Part shown: positions 40,972 through 50,868 of the stretch, piece after piece | Position numbering within the stretch: the stretch's first letter is position 1 | Layout of the letters: each line of letters starts with the position of its first letter | NCBI GenBank assembly: GCA_051648405.1 | Contig: JBOFFC010000146.1 | Location: 1-64,000 of the forward strand | Length of the DNA: 64,000 nucleotides | Direction of reading: 5' to 3' | Origin: JBOFFC01 sp051648405 | GTDB taxonomy: Bacteria; Planctomycetota; Planctomycetia; Pirellulales; Lacipirellulaceae | Notes under the pieces: generated by a model | Seen by the model: the letters and a program-made list of their open reading frames with translations, nothing else | Told to the model about the DNA's origin: nothing | The model's database searches: none | Program-made: the position numbers and the translations under genes

Positions 40972-41340
40972 TAGCGTTTCCTCCGGACTGCGGGACAGGG
41001 GGGCGCAGACCGTAGGCCGCAGCGGGCCCTACGGGGCGCCGAACAACAGCGAGGAATTGGGCGAGATCACACGCAGAAGAAACTGCGGCTGCCGTCTCGA
41101 TGACAGGAGGTGCGCAGCCTTGCGCCCGCATAGAGCAAATCGGGCGCGCCCCCCGCGGCCCGACAAAGATCGCGCTTTTCGAAGGCGCGACGACGTGTCG
41201 CACCGGAACTTCGCGCGGATTTCACCGGAGTCCGTTGCAATCGCCACGCGGCGAAGCGCACAGTGGAAGAGCGTCCCCCAGCGAAGGGCGTGACCCTTCG
41301 GCTGGTTGCGGACGGAGTCGGGCCCGACAGCGAGGACGCC
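40972..41340. other. 369-base divergent intergenic region
   Basis: It holds the promoters of the PEP-CTERM gene and the sigma factor gene. An in-frame GTG at 41263 could extend the sigma factor by 26 residues. GCGACGACGTGTCGC (41188-41202) is the only small palindrome I noticed. No other gene is seen. Confidence 0.5.
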
Positions 41341-42045
41341 ATGGCCCTCATCGGTTATGTGACACCGCACTCAGAGACGGGGGCCGATCGGTTCGATCGG
41401 ACCCCCCGCTTGCTGGCGCGACTGCGAGCCGGCAACGCCGCCGCGCAGCGTGAGTTGTGGGAACGCTACTTCCGCCGGCTCGTGGCGCTCGCGCGCACGA
41501 AGCTCGGCAACACTCCGCGGGCCGCGGCCGACGAAGAGGACGTCGCCATCGTCGCGATCGAAGCGCTCCTCGAGGGCCTCGCCCGCGACCGCTTCCCCGA
41601 CCTCGGACGCAGCGGCTCGGTCTGGGCGCTTCTAGCGAAGATCGCCGCCCGCGAGGCGGTCAACGAACGCCGTCGACAGCACGCGCTCAAGCGTGGCGGC
41701 GGGCGCGTGGTCAGCCCGTTGCGCTGGGACGAAGACGAACCGCAGTCACACGCCGCCCCCCCGGCGCCGATCCGCTCCAACGAGCCGATCGACCAGCACG
41801 AGCCCCCCGAAGCGGTGGCCCTGGTGCACGAGGCGTTCGAGCGGCTGATGGCCGCCTGCTCGGACCCGATGCTGCGCGATGTCGCTCAGCGGCGGATCGA
41901 CGGCTGGACCAACGCCGAGATCGCCGAGGACCTGGGAGTCGCCGAACGGACGATCGAACGCCGCGTTCGCCGCGTGCGGGCGTGCTGGAACCGCGTCGGG
42001 GGCACGCCTCAGGGGGGGCGCCCCGAGGCGTCCGCCGGGCGTTGA
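41341..42045 (+). CDS. ECF-type RNA polymerase sigma factor
   Basis: A 234-residue sigma factor of the extracytoplasmic-function type common in planctomycetes. Region 2 begins RTPRLLARLRAGNAAAQREL and continues through the helix WERYFRRLVALARTKLG. Region 4 is a helix-turn-helix, RRIDGWTNAEIAEDLGVAERTI followed by an arginine-rich recognition end (positions about 192-222). The ATG at 41341 has AGGA nearby; the GTG at 41263 is the alternative. No anti-sigma gene is adjacent, so its control is not evident. It is separated from hisA by 87 bases and may be co-transcribed with it, but a functional link is unlikely. Confidence 0.87.
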   Translation: MALIGYVTPHSETGADRFDRTPRLLARLRAGNAAAQRELWERYFRRLVALARTKLGNTPRAAADEEDVAIVAIEALLEGLARDRFPDLGRSGSVWALLAKIAAREAVNERRRQHALKRGGGRVVSPLRWDEDEPQSHAAPPAPIRSNEPIDQHEPPEAVALVHEAFERLMAACSDPMLRDVAQRRIDGWTNAEIAEDLGVAERTIERRVRRVRACWNRVGGTPQGGRPEASAGR

Positions 42046-42132
42046 TGCGGGGGGGGCGTTGTGCGAGAGTGCGGCCCTGGGGGGGACCCCCCCGGCCCCG
42101 CTCGTCTTCCGTAGCGTTCCGAAAGCCTCGCG

Positions 42133-42879
42133 ATGCAGATCTGGCCGGCCATCGACCTGCGTGGGGGGCGCTGCGTGCGCCTCCGCCAGGGGGACTACTC
42201 CCAAGAGACCGTCTTCGGCGACAACCCGGCCGCCGTGGCCCTGGGCTTCGCCGAAACCGGCGCCCGGCGCCTGCACGTTGTCGATCTGGACGGCGCCCGC
42301 GAGGGGGCGCCGGTGAACATCCCCGCGATCGAGTCGATCCTCGAAGCGGTGGGCCCGTCTGCTGCGCCGGGCCGGCGGATGGAGGTCGAGCTCGGGGGCG
42401 GGATCCGCGACGAGCAATCGATCGAAGAGCTGCTCGCGTTTGGCCTCGATCGACTCGTCGTCGGCACGTCGGCCATCAAGCGGACCGACTGGTTCGAGAC
42501 GATCGTCGAACGATTCCCCCACAAGCTCGTCCTGGGGATCGACGCGCGCGACGGCCTCGTGGCGACCGACGGTTGGCTCGAAACAAGCACCCTGGGGGCC
42601 GTCGAGCTCGCCCAGCGGTTCCGCGGCGCTCCGCTGGCGGCAATCGTCTACACCGACATCGCGACCGACGGCATGATGCGGGGGCCCAACGTGGCGGCGA
42701 TGGCCGAAATGCAGCGCGGCGTCGCGCCGCTGTGCGTCGTGGCGTCGGGGGGAGTGACGACGATCGACGACGTCCGGGCTCTGGCCGACGCCGGCCTCGG
42801 CGCGGCGATCATCGGCCGGGCGCTCTACGAGGGGACGATCGACCTCAGCGAAGCAGTGCGCGTCGCGGGGGACGCCTAA
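42133..42879 (+). CDS. hisA: ProFAR isomerase (histidine biosynthesis)
   Basis: HisA converts N'-[(5'-phosphoribosyl)formimino]-AICAR ribonucleotide to the ribulosyl form, the fourth histidine step. The 248-residue TIM barrel shows the N-terminal PAIDLRGGRCVRLRQGD with its catalytic Asp, LHVVDLDGAR, the ELGGGIRD phosphate-binding turn, and YTDIATDGMMRGPN with the second catalytic Asp. AIIGRALYEG is near the end. The length matches the family. No other his gene is nearby. Its stop overlaps the stop of the convergent TerC gene by two bases (CTAA), leaving no room for a terminator. Confidence 0.95.
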   Translation: MQIWPAIDLRGGRCVRLRQGDYSQETVFGDNPAAVALGFAETGARRLHVVDLDGAREGAPVNIPAIESILEAVGPSAAPGRRMEVELGGGIRDEQSIEELLAFGLDRLVVGTSAIKRTDWFETIVERFPHKLVLGIDARDGLVATDGWLETSTLGAVELAQRFRGAPLAAIVYTDIATDGMMRGPNVAAMAEMQRGVAPLCVVASGGVTTIDDVRALADAGLGAAIIGRALYEGTIDLSEAVRVAGDA

Positions 42880-43796
42880 CGCGACGCCGCCGCCGCTCGC
42901 TTCTTCGGCAGGAATCCCACCGCGAAGCACGAGGCCATCGACACCCAGAACGCCCAAAACGCCGGGTGCCGCCAGTCGTGGAAGTCGACAACGTGCGGGT
43001 GCTCCGCCGAGTTGAACCCCCAGTCGGCGAGGAGCTTCGCGCCGATCACCGCCACGAGCAGGTAGGCCGCTTCCTCGAAACGCGGGAAACGCTCGAGCAG
43101 CCTGATGAACAGCACCGCCGCGAAGCGCATCAGGACGATCCCGAGGATCCCCCCCAGGACGATGACCCACAGCTTCGGGTGCGGAGCTTCGGTGGGGTGA
43201 CCCGGCGGGGGGCTGCCGACGAGCGCCATGGCGGCGAGGATCGAATCGACGGCGAACGCGATGTCGGTGAGCTCGATCACCAGCACGGTCGGCCAGAAGC
43301 GGGCGTACTTCGTGGCAGACTCGCGGCCCGCGACCTGCTCGAGCACCGCGGCGGGGAGGCGCTCTTCCAGTTCGGACTTCTCTTGCTCGGGGGTCAGTGG
43401 CTCGCCCGTCGCCTCATCGACGAGGCCGATCTCGCCGTCGGATTCCTCGACCGCGGTGGCGTCGTTGTGACTCGTGCGCGAGTCGATGAGCAAGTGCTTC
43501 AGCGCGATGTACATCAGATACCCGCCGCCGAGCAGCTTGACCCACCGCCATTGAAGCAAGTAGGCCGCTAACAGGACGGCGATGAAGCGGAACACGAACG
43601 CCCCGACGAGCCCGTAGGTGAGCGCCTTCGAGCGCTGTTCCTTCGGGAGGCGCTTGGCGAGGATCCCCAGCACCAGGGCGTTGTCGATTGACAACACCCC
43701 TTCGAGCAGCACCAGCAGGCCGACGACCCCCAGGTCCCCCCACGCCATGTCCTGGCCGAGGAACAGTGTCGCGATCGGCAGGAAGTCGGCGGGCAT
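42876..43796 (-). CDS. TerC-family integral membrane protein
   Basis: A 306-residue protein with about seven membrane segments. The TerC core is clear: LLEGVLSIDNALVLGILA, KALTYGLVGAFVFRF, LGGGYLMYIALKHL, and VIELTDIAFAVDSILA with the acidic pair that may coordinate metal. An insert of about 60 charged residues (about 110-170) separates the halves. TerC proteins are implicated in tellurite resistance and in manganese or calcium export at the membrane; no ter genes are adjacent. The ATG at 43796 is chosen; an ATG at 43748 is the alternative. Confidence 0.88.
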   Translation of the reverse strand: MPADFLPIATLFLGQDMAWGDLGVVGLLVLLEGVLSIDNALVLGILAKRLPKEQRSKALTYGLVGAFVFRFIAVLLAAYLLQWRWVKLLGGGYLMYIALKHLLIDSRTSHNDATAVEESDGEIGLVDEATGEPLTPEQEKSELEERLPAAVLEQVAGRESATKYARFWPTVLVIELTDIAFAVDSILAAMALVGSPPPGHPTEAPHPKLWVIVLGGILGIVLMRFAAVLFIRLLERFPRFEEAAYLLVAVIGAKLLADWGFNSAEHPHVVDFHDWRHPAFWAFWVSMASCFAVGFLPKKRAAAASR

Positions 43797-43890
43797 CGGC
43801 GGGAGGTGGGTGCAGAGGTTAGCGGACACCTCAGTGTGGCAGATCGGAGGAGTGGATTCACCCCCCGCCCCGGCCGAAGATGCGCCAACG

Positions 43891-43922
43891 AAAAAGCCCC
43901 GGGTCGCAGCGACCCGGGGCTT
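43891..43922 (-). terminator. Rho-independent terminator of the fliA transcript
   Basis: AAGCCCCGGGTCG and CGACCCGGGGCTT form a 13-base stem with a 3-base loop; read on the minus strand it is followed by TTTTTC. It begins about 33 bases past the fliA stop codon, so it ends the flhA-to-fliA operon. Confidence 0.9.
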
Positions 43923-43954
43923 CGGAGTCTTTCCATCGGACTGCGCACGGGAGA

Positions 43955-44758
43955 TCAGGCCGTGCCGAACTCGGGGCGACGCCGCCCGAGCTGCGACTGC
44001 AGCCGCTGGACGATGGCCGAGTGCATCTGGCTGACGCGGCTCTCGGAGAGGTCGAGCGTTGCGCCGATCTCCTTCATCGTCAGCTCTTCGTAGTAGTAGA
44101 GGATGATGATCAGGCGCTCGTTGCGGTTCAGGCCCTTCGTGACCAGGCGCATCAGGTCCGACTTCTGCACGCGCCGCGTGGGGTCTTCCCCCTTCTTGTC
44201 CTCGAGGATGTCGATCTCGCGGACGTCTTTGTAGCTGTCGGTCTCGTACCACTTCTTGTTCAGGCTGATGAGGCCCACGGCGTTCGCCTCTTGGATCATG
44301 CGCTCGAGCTCGGCGACGCTGATCTCCATCTGCTGGGCGAGCTCGACCTCGGTCGGCGAGCGGCCGAACTTCGCCTCGAGGAGCTTCACGGCCTCGTTCA
44401 GGCGGCTGGCCTTCGAGCGCACCAGGCGCGGGACCCAGTCCATGCTGCGGAGCTCGTCGAGCATCGCCCCGCGGATGCGCGGCACGCAGTACGTCTCGAA
44501 CTTCACGCCGCGGTCCATGTCGAACGCGTTGATCGCGTCCATCAGGCCGAAGACGCCGGCCGAGATCAAGTCGTCGAGCTCGACGCCGTCGGGGAGACGG
44601 TTCCAGATCCGTTCGCCGTTGTACTTCACCAGCGGCAGGTACTGCTCGACCAGCCGGTTTCGCAGCGACTTGTTTCCCGGGTCCGCCTTGTAGCGGCGCC
44701 AGATCTCGGCGATTTCTTCGGCGGGTGTGTCGCGAACGGAGAGCGTCGACGCTGCCAT
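43955..44758 (-). CDS. fliA: Flagellar sigma factor (sigma28, FliA/WhiG type)
   Basis: A 267-residue sigma factor. Region 2 holds LVKYNGERIWNRLPDGVEL and then DDLISAGVFGLMDAI, with the -10 recognition helix FETYCVPRIRGAMLDELR. Region 3 has LNEAVKLLEAKFGRSPTEVE, and region 4 has LTMKEIGATLDLSESRVSQM. The length and motifs match FliA, which directs RNA polymerase to late flagellar and chemotaxis promoters. The start has GGAGGATTGC in front. A hairpin (GCGCCGC/GCGGCGC, 44776-44795) lies in the leader. It is last in the minus-strand flagellar block. No FlgM anti-sigma gene is in view. Confidence 0.93.
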   Translation of the reverse strand: MAASTLSVRDTPAEEIAEIWRRYKADPGNKSLRNRLVEQYLPLVKYNGERIWNRLPDGVELDDLISAGVFGLMDAINAFDMDRGVKFETYCVPRIRGAMLDELRSMDWVPRLVRSKASRLNEAVKLLEAKFGRSPTEVELAQQMEISVAELERMIQEANAVGLISLNKKWYETDSYKDVREIDILEDKKGEDPTRRVQKSDLMRLVTKGLNRNERLIIILYYYEELTMKEIGATLDLSESRVSQMHSAIVQRLQSQLGRRRPEFGTA

Positions 44759-44877
44759 GCAATCCTCCGTGAAGCGCGCCGCCGGTCAGCGGCGCGGAAG
44801 CGGTCGTTCGACGGGCGATCCGTGCCCGGCGTCGTTGTTTCCGATTGTCCCTGGGGGAAGCGTCCGCGCGCTTGTCG

Positions 44878-45111
44878 TCACGCTTTGGGCGTGTCGATCT
44901 CCGCGAGCTCGGCTTCCAGTCGTTGGCGGACCGACTCGTCGATGGTCGCCTCGGCGATCCACCCAACGAGCCCTCCGACCGCGGCGAAGGTCACGAGCGC
45001 GGTGACGGCCGTTGTGGCCGTCCCCTCGAACCCCGCCCCGGCCAGGGCGCCCCGAGCCATGGCGACAGCCATGCCCAAGCACCCCAGCACACCGGCGTAG
45101 CTCTGCGCCAT
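44878..45111 (-). CDS. Small two-segment membrane protein in the flagellar block
   Basis: A 77-residue protein from the ATG at 45111, with hydrophobic segments at about 7-26 and 31-53 and an acidic tail ESVRQRLEAELAEIDTPKA. I do not recognise a family. It sits between flhG and fliA on the same strand, so it is probably expressed with them. An upstream ATG at 45156 would add 15 residues and is less likely. Confidence 0.55.
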   Translation of the reverse strand: MAQSYAGVLGCLGMAVAMARGALAGAGFEGTATTAVTALVTFAAVGGLVGWIAEATIDESVRQRLEAELAEIDTPKA

Positions 45112-45269
45112 GAATCGCCTCGGTCGCTGTCCGCAAACTCGCGGCAAACCCCCCATCTTTCCCTACGCGGGCGTGGAGCCTGCCACCGAACTTGCATCGA
45201 CCAACGCGACCCGAGGGGTTGAATCGAATCGGAGAGTTTTATCAGTCGCCGCATGGCTGGGGGTTCCTC

Positions 45270-46118
45270 TCAAGCGGCGACCGCGGCGCCGGGCTTCGGT
45301 TGGGCCACGCCGGCGCCGACGAGTCGCTCGGCGAGCGCACGGGCGACGACGCGGGGCGCCGCGGCGCCGGCGAGCGTCTCGCCCGGGGGGGACCACCCCG
45401 CCAGCGGCGCCAGCGGCGCTGCGAACCGCTCGGCCGCCTGCGCGACGCAGCGATGCACCCCCTCGGCCGTGGCTTGGTCAGCACAGCGATTGACAACCAG
45501 CGCGACCGCCGCCCGTGGAGCAACGCGCCGTAGGTGCTTCAGCGCGCCGTACGCCGTCAGCACGGAGAGCGGTTCGGGGGTGGTGACGAGTAGCACGCGT
45601 CCAACGATCTGCGCGAGCTCCGCCGACCACGACCCGAACGCGTCGCCGGCGTCGAAGAGCGTCCACGCGCTGCGCGGGGCGAGGCGCACGACAGTCTGCA
45701 CGACGCGACGCGCGGCGGCGGCGAGGTCGGCGATCGCCGGAGCACGTCCGCGCTGCCCGGCAATCAAGTGGACGTCCCTATCGACGCCGCGCACGCACGC
45801 GGGCGTAGCAGTGGCGCTCAGCAGTGACTCGATCCCGGGGGTTGTCTCGCCGCGCCAGCCGGCGACGAGCGCCAGGTCGCCGCGACCGAGGTGCGCATCG
45901 ACCGCGAGCGCCGCGGCGCCGCACTCGGCTAGGCCCCGCGCAAGGGCCATCGTGACACTCGAAGCGCCGACCCCCCCCTTCGCCCCGACAACGACAACCA
46001 TCGGCCCTGCTGCTTCGCGATCGCGCGCGGCGTGCCCGCTGACGCGCGACGCAAGCTCTCGCGCTTGGACGCTGCGCTCTGCGCGTGCCGCCGAGCGGTT
46101 GTCCAGGGCGTCGCTCAT
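45270..46118 (-). CDS. flhG: FlhG/CpaE-like ATPase with altered P-loop
   Basis: A 282-residue MinD-superfamily protein directly after flhF (ATGA overlap), the normal place for FlhG, which controls flagellar number and position together with FlhF. The deviant Walker A reads VVVVGAKGGVGASS (41-54): the signature Lys47 is kept, but the second lysine (position 52, normally GK[TS]) is alanine. The switch region DAHLGRGDLAL and TLFDAGDAF also differ from classical MinD. Similar P-loops occur in CpaE/TadZ-type proteins, so reduced or absent ATP hydrolysis is plausible. A charged 40-residue N-terminal extension precedes the domain. No ParA-type partner gene is present. Confidence 0.8.
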   Translation of the reverse strand: MSDALDNRSAARAERSVQARELASRVSGHAARDREAAGPMVVVVGAKGGVGASSVTMALARGLAECGAAALAVDAHLGRGDLALVAGWRGETTPGIESLLSATATPACVRGVDRDVHLIAGQRGRAPAIADLAAAARRVVQTVVRLAPRSAWTLFDAGDAFGSWSAELAQIVGRVLLVTTPEPLSVLTAYGALKHLRRVAPRAAVALVVNRCADQATAEGVHRCVAQAAERFAAPLAPLAGWSPPGETLAGAAAPRVVARALAERLVGAGVAQPKPGAAVAA

Positions 46119-47251
46119 GAGTTCACGCCGTCGAGGACGCGTTCGGCGAGCCACTCGGCGTCGGCGGGGCGGATGTCCTCGGGGACGCTCTGCCCGTCGG
46201 TCAAGTAGCTGATTGGCAGCGAGAGCCCGTGGGCGAGTCCCACGAGCTGGCCGAGTGTCACGGCCTCGTCGAGCTTGGTGAATAGCAGCGACGACACGCC
46301 GACCGCGGCGAAGCGACGGGCGGCCTCTTCGAGTCCCCGCGACGCCGTCGTCGCGCTCAGCACGAGGTGCGTCTCGTCGATGCTCGCCTCGGCGAGCAGC
46401 AACCGCAGCTCCTCGAGCCGCTCCGCGTCGCGCGGGCTGCGACCCGCGGTGTCGATCAGCACGAGGTCGAGGCCGGCGAGTCGATCCAGCGCGCCCCGCA
46501 GCTCGGTGGCGTTCGCCACCACCTCCATCGGCAAGTCCATGATGTCGGCGTAGGCGCCGAGTTGCTCGACGGCGGCGACCCGGTAGGTGTCGATCGTCAC
46601 CAAGCCCACACGCAGGCCGTCGTCGATCCGCGCGTTTGCGGCGAGCTTCGCGAGGGTCGTCGTCTTGCCCACCCCCGTGGGCCCGACCAGCGCAACGACG
46701 CGCGCCCTTCGCGGAGCGAAGGGGGACGGCGCCGCGAAGCGGATGCCGCCGCTGGTGGTGATAGCGTCGCGGATCGCTTCCCACGCAAGGAGCGGGACGC
46801 GGGCCGGGTCGTCGGACTTCTCGGCGCGCAGTCGCCGCTGCACGCGCTCGGCGAGCTCGCGGGCCATCGGTGGCTCGAAGCCGGCGTCGAGCAAGGCCCC
46901 GTGGCAATGAAACAGCGCGTCGGCGAGTGCTCGCGAGGCGCGTGCGGAGGTAGCGGTGCGCGGCGACTGGTGAACACGTGCCGGCGCCTCGTCCTGCATG
47001 GCCGGCGATCGCTGCGTTGCGAAGGACCGTGCGCCAGCGCGGACGGCCGAGGCCGGTTCGCCGCGCGACCCCTCGGCGACGCGCCGGGGCGCCGCCGCGG
47101 CCACCTCGACGACAGCCCCGCGCAGCCAACGGGCGATCGGCCCGCGATTCAGTTCCCGCGCGTGCAGCACCGACGCCTCGGGGCCCAAGTCGTCACGCAC
47201 GAGGTCGAGCGCCTCGCGCATCGTCCGTGCTCGGTAGGTCTTGATGTCCAT
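46115..47251 (-). CDS. flhF: Flagellar SRP-like GTPase
   Basis: FlhF is the SRP-type GTPase that recruits early flagellar proteins to the assembly site. The 378-residue protein has a basic N-terminal part (DIKTYRARTMREALDLVRDD) and a variable linker (about 50-110). The N and G domains follow with P-loop GPTGVGKTTTLAKLAAN (190-206), TIDTYRVAAVEQLG, LVLIDTAGRSPRD and the guanine motif TKLDEA. The ATG at 47251 is preferred; a TTG six bases upstream would add two residues. It lies 45 bases after flhA and overlaps flhG. Confidence 0.93.
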   Translation of the reverse strand: MDIKTYRARTMREALDLVRDDLGPEASVLHARELNRGPIARWLRGAVVEVAAAAPRRVAEGSRGEPASAVRAGARSFATQRSPAMQDEAPARVHQSPRTATSARASRALADALFHCHGALLDAGFEPPMARELAERVQRRLRAEKSDDPARVPLLAWEAIRDAITTSGGIRFAAPSPFAPRRARVVALVGPTGVGKTTTLAKLAANARIDDGLRVGLVTIDTYRVAAVEQLGAYADIMDLPMEVVANATELRGALDRLAGLDLVLIDTAGRSPRDAERLEELRLLLAEASIDETHLVLSATTASRGLEEAARRFAAVGVSSLLFTKLDEAVTLGQLVGLAHGLSLPISYLTDGQSVPEDIRPADAEWLAERVLDGVNS

Positions 47252-47296
47252 CGCCAAGGGCAGTGAGGGCTAGAGTTGTACGAGTCTGCTGCGCCG

Positions 47297-49384
<2,088 letters not shown>

Positions 49385-49461
49385 ACGCGATTGCGACCCC
49401 AGCACGAACGCGCCCTCGGCGGGCGGCCCTTGGAGGGGTCGGTACGTTTCCTGTCGGTGCC

Positions 49462-49485
49462 GCTCCGGGTCCCTCCGGAGCGGGG
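49462..49485. other. Palindrome in the flhA-mdh divergent region
   Basis: CCGCTCCGG-gtccct-CCGGAGCGG is a perfect 9-base inverted repeat, 78 bases upstream of flhA. In that place it is more likely an operator or a leader hairpin than a terminator. Confidence 0.5.
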
Positions 49486-49547
49486 CGAACCTTAGGGGGC
49501 GCCCCCCCGATTGTCCAGGCCGCTGGCGCAGTGCGAACGGGGACTTC

Positions 49548-49570
49548 GCCTGCGACGACACGTCGCAGGC
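49548..49570. other. Second palindrome in the flhA-mdh divergent region
   Basis: GCCTGCGACG-aca-CGTCGCAGGC, a perfect 10-base inverted repeat with a 3-base loop, just ahead of the candidate mdh promoter. Possible operator. Confidence 0.5.
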
Positions 49571-49579
49571 ATGGCTCCC

Positions 49580-49608
49580 TTGTTGCCCCCCGACGCTAGC
49601 GCGATACT
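49580..49608 (+). promoter_or_regulatory. Candidate promoter of mdh
   Basis: TTGTTG (49580-49585), 17 bases, GATACT (49603-49608), about 45 bases before the mdh start. Moderate match to the sigma70 consensus. Confidence 0.35.
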
Positions 49609-49653
49609 CGGTAGCAGCAAAGAGACATCACAACCCGGGAGTCATCCGCCGCC

Positions 49654-50595
49654 ATGCGACGCGCCAAAATCACGATCATCGGGGCCGGAAACGTCGGCGC
49701 CACCTGCGCCCATTGGTGCGCCGCCGCCGAGCTCGGGGACATCGTCCTCTTGGACGTCCCCGAGGCGGGGGACATGCCCCGCGGCAAGGCGCTCGACCTG
49801 ATGCAGTCGTCCCCGGTCTTCGGGTTCGACTCGAAGGTCGTCGGCACGAGCGACTACGCCGACTCGGCGGGGAGCGACGTGGTCGTGATCACGGCCGGGA
49901 TCGCCCGCAAGCCGGGGATGAGCCGCGACGACCTCCTGGGGACCAACGCCAAGATCATGACGGCGGTCTGCCAGCAGGTGAAAACGTCGAGCCCGAATGC
50001 GGTCGTCATCGTCGTCAGCAACCCGCTCGACGCGATGGTGCAGCAGGCGCTGCGCGTCACCGGGTTCGCGCCGCACCGCGTCGTCGGACAAGCGGGCGTG
50101 CTCGACACGGCCCGCTATCGGACGTTCCTGGCGATGGAGCTGGGGGTGAGCGTCGAGGACATCTCGGCCCTGCTGATGGGGGGTCATGGCGACACAATGG
50201 TGCCGCTTGCTAGCTGCACTTCGGTCGGCGGGATCCCCGTGACGCAGTTGATCGCCCCGGCGCGGCTGGAGGAGATCATCGACCGGGCCCGGAAGGGTGG
50301 GGCCGAGATCGTCGGCCTGCTGAAGACCGGGAGCGCCTACTACGCCCCCGCCGCCGCCACGGCGCAGATGGTCGAGGCGATCGTCCGTGACAAGAAGCGG
50401 CTGATCCCCTGCGCGGCGTACTGCGACAAGGAGTACGGCGTCGGGGGCTATTACGTCGGCGTGCCGGTGGTGCTGGGCGACGGCGGTGTGGAGCGGATCG
50501 TCGAGCTCGAGCTCACGGCGACCGAGCGGGCCGCGTTCCAGAAGAGCGTCGATGCCGTCAAGGAGCTCGTCTCCGCGATGGAGAAGCTCGTCTAG
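49654..50595 (+). CDS. mdh: Malate dehydrogenase
   Basis: This enzyme oxidises malate to oxaloacetate with NAD in the TCA cycle. The 313-residue protein is of the lactate-dehydrogenase-like type, with the nucleotide fold IIGAGNVGATCAHW (8-21) and the substrate loop GIARKPGMSRDDLL, whose arginines suit a dicarboxylate. It also has SNPLDAMV and the catalytic His in MGGHGDTMVPL. The length and motifs fit the family fully. It stands alone between the flagellar blocks and is probably unrelated to them. Palindromes and a candidate promoter lie in the region shared with flhA. Confidence 0.96.
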   Translation: MRRAKITIIGAGNVGATCAHWCAAAELGDIVLLDVPEAGDMPRGKALDLMQSSPVFGFDSKVVGTSDYADSAGSDVVVITAGIARKPGMSRDDLLGTNAKIMTAVCQQVKTSSPNAVVIVVSNPLDAMVQQALRVTGFAPHRVVGQAGVLDTARYRTFLAMELGVSVEDISALLMGGHGDTMVPLASCTSVGGIPVTQLIAPARLEEIIDRARKGGAEIVGLLKTGSAYYAPAAATAQMVEAIVRDKKRLIPCAAYCDKEYGVGGYYVGVPVVLGDGGVERIVELELTATERAAFQKSVDAVKELVSAMEKLV

Positions 50596-50669
50596 TCGCG
50601 GCAGCCTGGTTGGCGGCGCCGCGTGTCTGCTAGCAGACGAATCACCGATTCCTCGTCGGCGTCCTCGCG

Positions 50670-50699
50670 TTGACGGACGGTGCGCCGCTCGCGTAGATT
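50670..50699 (+). promoter_or_regulatory. Candidate sigma70-type promoter after mdh
   Basis: TTGACG (50670-50675), 18 bases, TAGATT (50694-50699). It would start a transcript near 50706 that reads the esterase-like gene and perhaps the TPR and flagellar genes beyond. One of the better promoter matches in the window. Confidence 0.45.
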
Positions 50700-50868
50700 C
50701 CGACCACCCGGCAGCGAAGATCGACTCCCCTCGCTCGTCCGACCTCGCATCGCGGAAGCTGTCCCCTTCGCCGCACCTCGATCGTGGTGACTTCGCCCCG
50801 ACGCCCCGCAGCGTCCTCCGCGTTGCTCGCTCCGTTCCCACGCTCCATCACTCTGGACGCCCCCGGCA

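Noticed and set aside
42061..42120. Terminator between the ECF sigma factor and hisA (GGGGGGG/CCCCCCC)
   Set aside because: The G and C runs leave almost no loop and no T-run follows; more likely plain GC-rich sequence.
42876..44966. Apparent 696-residue fusion upstream of the TerC protein
   Set aside because: The upstream part is out of frame with fliA and reads through its coding region and terminator. The TerC domain starts naturally at 43796.
45270..47129. Apparent 619-residue FlhG with a long N-terminal extension
   Set aside because: The extension overlaps flhF in another frame and is arginine-rich noise. The ATG at 46118 gives the normal length.
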